64,000 bases of DNA from Davidsoniella eucalypti. Lineage: Eukaryota > Ascomycota > Sordariomycetes > Microascales > Ceratocystidaceae. The translations under genes were made by a program, and so were the position numbers. The notes below the pieces were generated by a model that saw only the letters and a list, made by a program, of their open reading frames with translations, was not told the DNA's origin and made no database searches. The stretch spans positions 22,829 through 86,828 of the forward strand of contig RMBW01000120.1 of NCBI GenBank assembly GCA_004009845.1, given 5' to 3'. Below, in pieces: positions 57,730 through 64,000 of the stretch (position 1 is its first letter; every line of letters begins with the position of its first letter).

Positions 57730-59699
57730 CTAATTCTGCGTGCAATCATGATTCATAAAGGCACAAGTAGCAAAGCGAGACCACCATGGTGAGGACTGCG
57801 AGAGCCTGAGTTCCTCTTGCCTGATTTCCTCCAGCCTGAGTTCCTCCAGCCTGAGTTCCTCTTGCCTGATTTCCTCTAGCCTGAGTTCCTCCAACCTGAG
57901 TTCCTCCAGCCTGATTGCCTCCTTTATCTGGTACCATTCTTTTAGCCAAACAGCAACAAAGCGCTTCTCTTCTTCTTGTGTATCAGCGACAGCCTTCGGG
58001 GGCATAACATCTTCGATGACCTCGTCATCGAAGACGCCATTCTCATCCCAATGGTGCACACCTCCGGCGATCAACAGGAAGGGCTCGAGATCGGTCGAGA
58101 TACGACCACTCGGCAAATCAATCTTGTGCGGTGTAGCAGCGCGCCAGGGATCTTGCTCGCCATCGATCAGGGCAACACGTGGATAGGAAAAGCCATAACC
58201 ACCGTACTTGTTGATACGCTCAACTTCGGGCTCAGTCATGATGCCAAAGGCTTCTCGACAGATCAGCATTTCATCCTCTAGGTCGATGAGGCGGGAGATG
58301 AGAGGCAGATGGCCTTCTGGAAATCCAGAGCCTGTTTGGAAGTAGCCCCATCTAGAAGAATTACGGTTAGTACAAATAATGATGAGTAGATAGAAATAGA
58401 AGTTGATGTTATGACTTACTCAGTGCATATTTGGTACGCCCAAAGACGCCAGGTTTGAGACAGGTCATCTTGTTTGTAGTAGTCTAAATTATGATGGCCA
58501 AAGCAGGCATCCTGTGGTACATCGCGGCATGAGCGCACAACCACGTTTCTTAGCCAAACAATGGAATTGAGCATTGTAGTAGTCATTGTATGCTCTTCGT
58601 CGCCGTAGCCGCCGGCTTCCACGAGATCGGACACAATCGGCCTCATACCCTTAATGGTTCCGTCGACGAGACGAGTGGCGCTGATATTGCCACAGTAATC
58701 AATGAAATCACCTTGCGACTCTGCGGAATCCCAGTTGAGGCTCTGCATGCCTTTGATACCCCAAGCTATCGTAGAAACAAAATCTCTATCGTCTGTGAGA
58801 TCCTGTAGGCCCCAGGCGAAACGAAGCTCCTCTTTGGCCTTATTGTCATCACCCTGAAGGATAGAATCGACGATATGAGTGACCTTTTGCGTCTTGAGAG
58901 CACAGTCTTTAGGAGCGAAAAGGCGTGCAGCCTCATAGTACTCCCAAAAGTCCACAACAGCAGCTGTTGTACCAGACGATGAAATGGCACCCCAGAAGAT
59001 ATCTGGGTAAGTCTGGCGCACAAAGGCCACCAAAGCACCTGCATATGAGCCACCATAAGCGATCCATGGAGTGTTTTCCGGGCTAAAGTCGATATCCTCA
59101 TGACCCGGGAAGCGCACATTGCTAGCAAAGTAGGCAAGGTCAGCCATGGCCTGTTCAGTAGTCAAGAAGCGCAGGTTCTCGGTGCTGAGATCAGGAACAG
59201 ACAGAGATTCACCATAGTAGCGGTGCTCAAAGACAACACCCATGCCTTTGGTAGCCTTGGCCAGAATGGCCAAGATACCCTTTTGAAGGTACTGCAGACG
59301 ATCGCTACCGCTGGTCTCACCACTGGCCAGAATGAAGACCGGACCGCCGGGCTTATAGTAGCTGTCGTCGAACCAGTAGCGGTTGGGAAATGTGTCATCC
59401 GTGTGAGGCTCATAACGAGAGTCGTCGTGGAAGTGGTCCAGTGGAATATCAATGGTGTGCGCCTCATACGCCGGCTTAGGATGGGCTGCGTGAGCTTTAT
59501 GGTGCTCCTTCTTGGATCTCGCCTCAATCTAGATTGATAGTTAGCATATATACTAGACAATACAGCATTTTTTTCTGGGTTTCAAGGGCTAGATATCTCA
59601 TACCTCTTCGTGACGATACTTTATCATGTGCTGGCGTGGGCCAAGCATCGCAGCACTTAAGCTGGATAGCGCCATCAAGGCCCAGGCAAACTTGACCAT
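57730..59699 (-). CDS. Secreted serine peptidase family S28, copy 2 (triad intact)
   Basis: Close paralogue of the copy at 19111-21060, inverted. Minus-strand exons 59699-59604, 59528-58420 and 58351-57730 give 608 residues, with the same intron positions as copy 1 (introns of 75 and 68 bp). Signal peptide MVKFAWALMALSSLSAAMLG; GGSYAGA with Ser193; DGEQDPW with Asp469; and GGVHHWDENG, where His501 supplies the catalytic histidine, so this copy should be active. Expected activity is release of dipeptides or residues beside proline; substrate unknown. The Arg/Glu/Leu repeat tail has seven pentapeptide units, one more than copy 1. Differences from copy 1 include EARSKKEHHKAHAAH for VSANKERHNARAAH near the mature N-terminus. 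Its upstream DNA is shared with copies 1 and 3. Confidence 0.93.
57810..57918 (-). repeat. 15-bp coding minisatellite in S28 copy 2
   Basis: Seven tandem 15-bp units (on the plus strand CCTGAGTTCCTCCAG and variants) encoding RLEEL, RLEEL, RLEEI, RQEEL, RLEEL, RLEEI, RQEEL then RL. One more unit than copy 1. Confidence 0.9.
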
Positions 59700-60059
59700 G
59701 GTGGGCAAACTTGGCACGTTGATTGATGAATGCTGTGGAAACGAATATCACAAGCGAAACGACAGAAACAATAAGACACGGGTGATAGCAGCTAATGAAG
59801 TGTTAAAACCGGAATGCCACCATGGATGATGATGATAGAGAGAAACCAAGAACTCAATAGTTGAGGCTGGTAGCAATGACATCCTTTAAAGTGTTTTGGA
59901 GTCGCCTGCTGGAGGGCCCAAATAGTAGGACTAAGACGTGATTTCCTTATTTGGAAGGCCGTGCTTTTAAGTGCTAGTAGAGGGCTTTAAGCGCCTAAGC
60001 CAAAAGTAGCTTTAATTAAGCGCAGGACATGCCGAAGATTGGTTGAGTTGGTATCCAGG

Positions 60060-60837
60060 GCCAGACAGTGTCAAGGTGCAGATCACCCAAGCACTGACTT
60101 GTCTACGACTGTAGGCCCTGAAAGTACGCCTATATTTGTACACCGATTCTATATTCGAAGCGCATGTAGTCCAAGCTGTGTAAGCTGTGTCCGATGCACT
60201 AGAAAAAGGCTTGTCCAAATGCACTCCGGAACACTCCATGTCTATAAGGAGCTTACAGGTGGTTCAGGAAAGAATGGTTCTACAAGTAGGCAGCCATTAG
60301 AGACAACATGGAGAGGCAAGAAATAGAGTTTCCCTCTTCAGGTGAAGTCGTCATACCTGGGGGACAAGAATCAGTCAAGGACAGGTACTGGCTACACTCT
60401 CTGGTCATAGTGACTTTAAAGAATATCATGAGAGGTTTGGCCACAAGAACACCACCATGGAATGCCACAGGTGTGGAGACAAGGAACCATGAGTCTGTAG
60501 GCACCTCCAACTAGGGCAGCAGCAGCAGCCCCGGGGTCAACATCCAAGGGTCAGACATAGCCGTTGCCAACGGCATTGAGGCGATTTCGGCTACTCTCCG
60601 AGTTATCTGCCCTGTGGTCAATGGTCTGCCTTAAAGTCAACGTGCAGGGCATATGCTGGTGAACTTCGGGGCTGGAATGACAGATACGAGCCTGAATATC
60701 CCAAAAGGTCAGGGCTGGGACACCGGGCTCGGGAAGCCGCGAGCGCTCGAAAAGTCGGATGGGTAGAGAATATGCCTGTGGATGATCAGAGCAGACACAC
60801 CAGTACACCATACAAGGACTTTTGGAATACAGACTGT
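60060..60837 (+). mobile_element. LINE-derived debris between S28 copy 2 and the Hsp20 pseudogene
   Basis: Reverse-complement counterpart of parts of 17.64-18.72 kb. At 60400-60490 the RNase-H-tail Zn segment ECHRCGDKE is readable. At about 60800-60837 the sequence ACCATACAAGGACTTTTGGA matches the LINE at 17652-17690 and ends abruptly at GAATACAGACTG, where Hsp20 sequence begins. Between them, 60530-60800 shows no intact frame. No complete LINE domain remains. Confidence 0.65.
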
Positions 60838-61865
60838 ACCAACAGCCTCAGCAGCCAGTAGCCTTTGTTGCCACACCGACCTTCCGGTCTGTTGCTCCTA
60901 GTATCTGCTCTTCACACTATCACAGCCCCATGGACCGGCGCCAGCAACTGCAGCAGGTACCACGATATGTGATCCGCCGTTCAGCGCCGCCAGTCGCTTT
61001 TATCTAGCATCAACAACAACAAAAGCCTCTTCCTAAACCTATGCCCACTGCCAAGCTTTCCGCTCTGGTTGTTAAGCCTACTATTCCAGCTGCCAAGCCT
61101 GCAGCTGTAGACCCGATCACTGTCAAGACTAGCAGGAAAGCCTCACCCGTAGATGGCAAGTTTGAGCCTAAGTTTGATGTCCGTGAGACAGCAGATGCCT
61201 ACCACCTACATGGCGAGCTGTCTGGTCTAAGTAAGAAGGATGTCTCTCTAGAGTTCACAGATGCCCAAACTTTGCTTGTTCGTGGCAGTATTCAATGGGA
61301 GTATGTTTCAACCCCCGAGTCTCGGGAGACTACCCAAGATAATGAGTTAGAGAAGAAGGTTTCTTCAGATGAGGCCACTACCCAGATAGACATTGACTCT
61401 GAGGAGCCCCAGCCTGAAGAAGCACCTGCTGCCACTGCTGCTTCTGTGGCTGACAAGTCTCGTTCACCATCACCATCTCCTTCTTCCAACTACCACACAC
61501 CAACTGTTGAGGACAGCCCTGATGAGGATGATCGCCTCTCTATCACTTCCATGACTAGCACATGCTCTTCTTCGGCTGATGCAGTGGCTAACAAATGCTC
61601 TGCATCACCCACTCCTGCTGTTGCGGCCACTAAACCATCAGCTACTGAAAACACTTCTTCTAAGCCTTCAGAACCCCAGAAGACTAGCACTGATAATGCC
61701 AAGTATTGGGCTTCTGAGCGCAGCATTGGTGAATTCAGCCGTGTGTTCAAGTTCCCCCGCCAGATTGACCGTGAACAGGTCCATGCAGCTCTAGAAGATG
61801 GAGTCTTGACTGTTGTGATTCCCAACGTTCGCCAGCCTGAGGCTCTTCGTGTCATCCAGCTCTAA
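60838..61865 (+). pseudogene. Hsp20 pseudogene (5'-truncated, nonsense codon)
   Basis: Diverged copy of the Hsp20 at 15115-16275. It starts inside the N-terminal arm (equivalent of about residue 31, YQQP), fused to LINE sequence, so promoter, heat-shock elements and start codon are gone. A CAG codon of the parent (Gln in AFIQRQQQ) is TAG here, at about 61004-61006. Downstream the frame is open from 61041 to the stop at 61863-61865 (274 codons) and keeps both alpha-crystallin halves (FEPKFDVRETADAYHLHGEL; AALEDGVLTVVIPN). Short deletions remove residues in the Ala/Pro/Lys segment and in the Ser-rich insert. The open part could be translated from an internal ATG only if something drives transcription; more likely a relic. 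Confidence 0.85.
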
Positions 61866-62035
61866 AGAATGTTACATATCAGATCATTTCTTAGTCCAGC
61901 GGTTCATTTGTTAAATCTTGGCTTTTTGGTGTTCTTTTGATATGATATGTTATTTCGTCTTTCTTGTTTTTGGTTTAAACATGATGTTCCTCACTACTCA
62001 TCATTCTAGCTTTAGTTATCAATAGTAAGCTTTTC

Positions 62036-62199
62036 CAGTACCTGTGACACTCTAATTTAAATTAAAAACTTATTGATTGAAGAATGAAAAAATGTAGTTG
62101 TGACTTAATTGCCAAGTGGGTTACCACTTTTACACTGAAAAATCAACACTCTGAAATGACACGAGTCTCGGAAACTACTACTGAGATATCCGATCTGAT
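62036..62199. other. Short junction spacer
   Basis: 164 bp of AT-rich DNA between the end of similarity to the Hsp20 3' flank (about 62035) and the start of LINE reverse-transcriptase sequence. Nothing recognised in it. Confidence 0.5.
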
Positions 62200-62905
62200 A
62201 TGTTGAAGCGTTATGCTCTATCTTACGGTAAGCTCCACATCATCTTTCCTTTGCTTCGGGCCTACATCGATGACCACCATTCCGATGGTTTTCATCTTAC
62301 AACAGCACATTTGTGTGATCAATACCAAGTGCAGGTGGTGCTATGTACCATGAAGAAGGTCTGCACCATGGTCACAATCGATGTGGAAGGCGCCTTTGAT
62401 AGTGTTCAGCCTGGACGCCTGGCGGTCCAACCCACTGAACAGGGATGACCGGAGTATGTGGTTCGATGGGCTGCATCCTTTGCCTCCTGTAGGGTTGCTC
62501 GCTTCCTTCCGGCTTGGGGAGCATATCGGTGGCTTTCAGCCGATCCCGCATGGATTCCCACAAGGGTCCCCCGCATCTCCTATACTCTTCCTCCTCTTCT
62601 TGGAGCCACTTCTTAACGTAATGCCGTCCAGTTTTGGGTACGTGGACGATGTTGCTTTCCTCTGTTTCGCTAACACTTTGACGGAATCCTCTCGCCTGGC
62701 TGCTACTCTCGTCACCCAAGCCAAATAGTGGTGCTGTGACAACGGCCTCTCCCTCTCACACCTCACACGAAGTGTGATAACCAAAGAAAGTTACCAAGCT
62801 ATGCTCAACAACATATCCCCCTTTGACATAGTGGCATACTCAGATGGCTCCAAACAAGCGAATGGTCTTACCGATACTGGAGCCTCTGTAGGGATCTCCC
62901 TTGCT
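62200..62905 (+). mobile_element. Tad-like LINE fragment: reverse transcriptase and start of RNase H
   Basis: Plus-strand LINE piece with frameshifts. Seen in order: VTIDVEGAFDSVQPGRL (RT aspartate motif; 62373-62425); after a frame change GFPQGSPASPILFLLFLEPL (62553-62612) and FGYVDDVAFLC (62635-62667), the RT catalytic YxDD; after another change and a stop, DIVAYSDGSKQANGLTDTGA (62827-62886), the start of RNase H. The two RT aspartate sites survive but the frame is broken at least twice. It ends near 62905, where it switches to sequence of the opposite-strand endonuclease block. Confidence 0.85.
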
Positions 62906-63155
62906 CTGTTGTATGTGGGCTGTCCGATAGGGCTAGCCAGTCAAAGGTTATTTGGTTCCATCCACTGCACCAGTTGGTCTGCTCCAGAGGAGCGGAGCGG
63001 GAGACGTTGGGTTCCCATGATTCGTGGTGCAAGTTGAAATCGCCGGCTGATTCTTGTCCCCCAGGTATGGCGACTTCACCTGGAGAGGGAAACCCCATTT
63101 ATCGCCTCTCCATGTTGTCTCTGATGGCTGCCTGCTCTTAGAACCATTCTAAGTG
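62906..63155 (-). mobile_element. LINE endonuclease/tail debris, reversed
   Basis: Diverged, shortened counterpart of 17.83-18.54 kb. It shares GGGCTAGCCAGTCAAAGG with 17869-17887, then jumps to the RNase-H-tail region (CCCCAGGTATGGCGACTTCA, about 63059-63079) and GCTGCCTGCT. The annexin piece and much else in copy 1 are missing. No open domain. Confidence 0.6.
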
Positions 63156-63590
63156 TACAGGCGTACTTTCAGGGCCTACAGTCGTAGACAAGTCAGTGCT
63201 TGGGTGATCTGCACCTTGACACTGTCTGGCCCTGGATACCAACTCAACCAATCTTCGGCATGTCCTGCGCTTAATTAAAGCTACTTTTGGCTTAGGCGCT
63301 TAAAGCCCTCTACTAGCACTTAAAAGCACGGCCTTCCAAATAAGGAAATCACGTCTTAGTCCTACTATTTGGGCCCTCCAGCAGGCGACTCCAAAACACT
63401 TTAAAGGATGTCATTGCTACCAGCCTCAACTATTGAGTTCTTGGTTTCTCTCTATCATCATCATCCATGGTGGCATTCCGGTTTTAACACTTCATTAGCT
63501 GCTATCACCCGTGTCTTATTGTTTCTGTCGTTTCGCTTGTGATATTCGTTTCCACAGCATTCATCAATCAACGTGCCAAGTTTGCCCACC

Positions 63591-64000
63591 ATGGTCAAGT
63601 TTGCCTGGGCCTTGATGGCGCTATCCAGCTTAAGTGCTGCGATGCTTGGCCCACGCCAGCACATGATAAAGTATCGTCACGAAGAGGTATGAGATATCTA
63701 GCCCTTGAAACCCAGAAAAAAATGCTGTATTGTCTAGTATATATGCTAACTATCAATCTAGATTGAGGCGAGATCCAAGAAGGAGCACCATTAAAGCTCA
63801 CGCAGCCCATCCTAAGCCGGCGTATGAGCGCGACACCCATTGATATTCACTGGACCACTTCCACGACGACTCTCGTTATGAGCCTCACACGGATGACACA
63901 TTTCCCAACCGCTACTGGTTCGACGACAGCTACTATAAGCCCGGCGGTCCGGTCTTCATTCTGGCCAGTGGTGAGACCAGCGGTAGCGATCGTCTGCAGT
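63591..64000 (+). pseudogene. S28 peptidase copy 3, frameshifted and cut by the window end
   Basis: Exon 1 63591-63686 (signal peptide intact), intron 63687-63761 identical to that of copy 2, exon 2 from 63762. An extra T makes CAC CAT TAA (stop 63792-63794) after ten codons of exon 2. Three further small indels follow at about 63827-63853, and from there to 64000 the sequence is identical to copy 2. So this is a very recent copy of copy 2, broken near the mature N-terminus; a cluster of assembly errors is the alternative. The active-site region lies beyond the window. Confidence 0.8.

Noticed and set aside
1..64000. CRISPR array, operon or prokaryotic island
   Set aside because: No regularly spaced direct repeats; genes are spliced, widely spaced and eukaryotic throughout.

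Overview
The window looks like nuclear DNA of a filamentous ascomycete (Pezizomycotina); I cannot place it further. The evidence is short GT..AG introns (about 57-100 bp) with CTAAC/CTGAC-type branch sites, and a gene set typical of that group: an ENA-type P-ATPase, a mitochondrial FAD D-lactate dehydrogenase, a SPRY protein, an Hsp30-type small heat-shock protein, a fungal annexin, a Zn2Cys6 regulator, an Osh-type oxysterol-binding protein, a GPI-anchored class III chitinase and S28 serine peptidases. The transposon debris is from a Tad-like LINE. No prokaryotic features were seen. Coding DNA is a minority of the 64 kb, and two tracts of about 10 kb (24.3-35.0 and 36.5-46.6 kb) hold no clear gene.

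Layout. 0-3.6 kb: ENA ATPase (+). 3.6-7.4 kb: gene-free. 7.4-8.8 kb: beta-lactamase/transesterase-type serine hydrolase (+). 8.8-10.9 kb: a tRNA-Gln-like relic and an LTR-like repeat. 10.9-13.05 kb: D-lactate dehydrogenase (+). 13.3-14.4 kb: SPRY protein (-). 15.1-16.3 kb: Hsp20 (-) with a heat-shock-element promoter. 16.8-18.5 kb: scrambled LINE remains (-). 19.1-21.1 kb: S28 peptidase copy 1 (+). 21.9-24.3 kb: annexin (-). 35.0-36.5 kb: Zn2Cys6 regulator (+), isolated between the two deserts. 46.6-51.4 kb: oxysterol-binding protein (-). 52.4-54.2 kb: chitinase (-). 55.8-56.95 kb: a 1.16-kb inverted-repeat element. 57.5-64 kb: S28 copy 2 (-), LINE debris, an Hsp20 pseudogene (+), more LINE debris (+) and a broken S28 copy 3 (+) cut by the window end.

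The most striking structure is an inverted segmental duplication. The block Hsp20 / LINE debris / S28 at about 14.94-21.25 kb recurs in reverse order and orientation at about 57.54-62.04 kb. A further S28 copy from 63.1 kb on forms a near-palindrome with copy 2. The copies have diverged in function. S28 copy 1 has Gln-Arg where copy 2 has the His-His that includes the catalytic histidine. Copy 2 looks intact. Copy 3 is frameshifted. The Hsp20 copy has lost its promoter and N-terminus and carries a nonsense codon. The LINE debris beside copy 1 also contains an unspliced piece of the neighbouring annexin gene fused in frame to the LINE endonuclease, which points to DNA-level capture. The single-copy genes show no evident common pathway.
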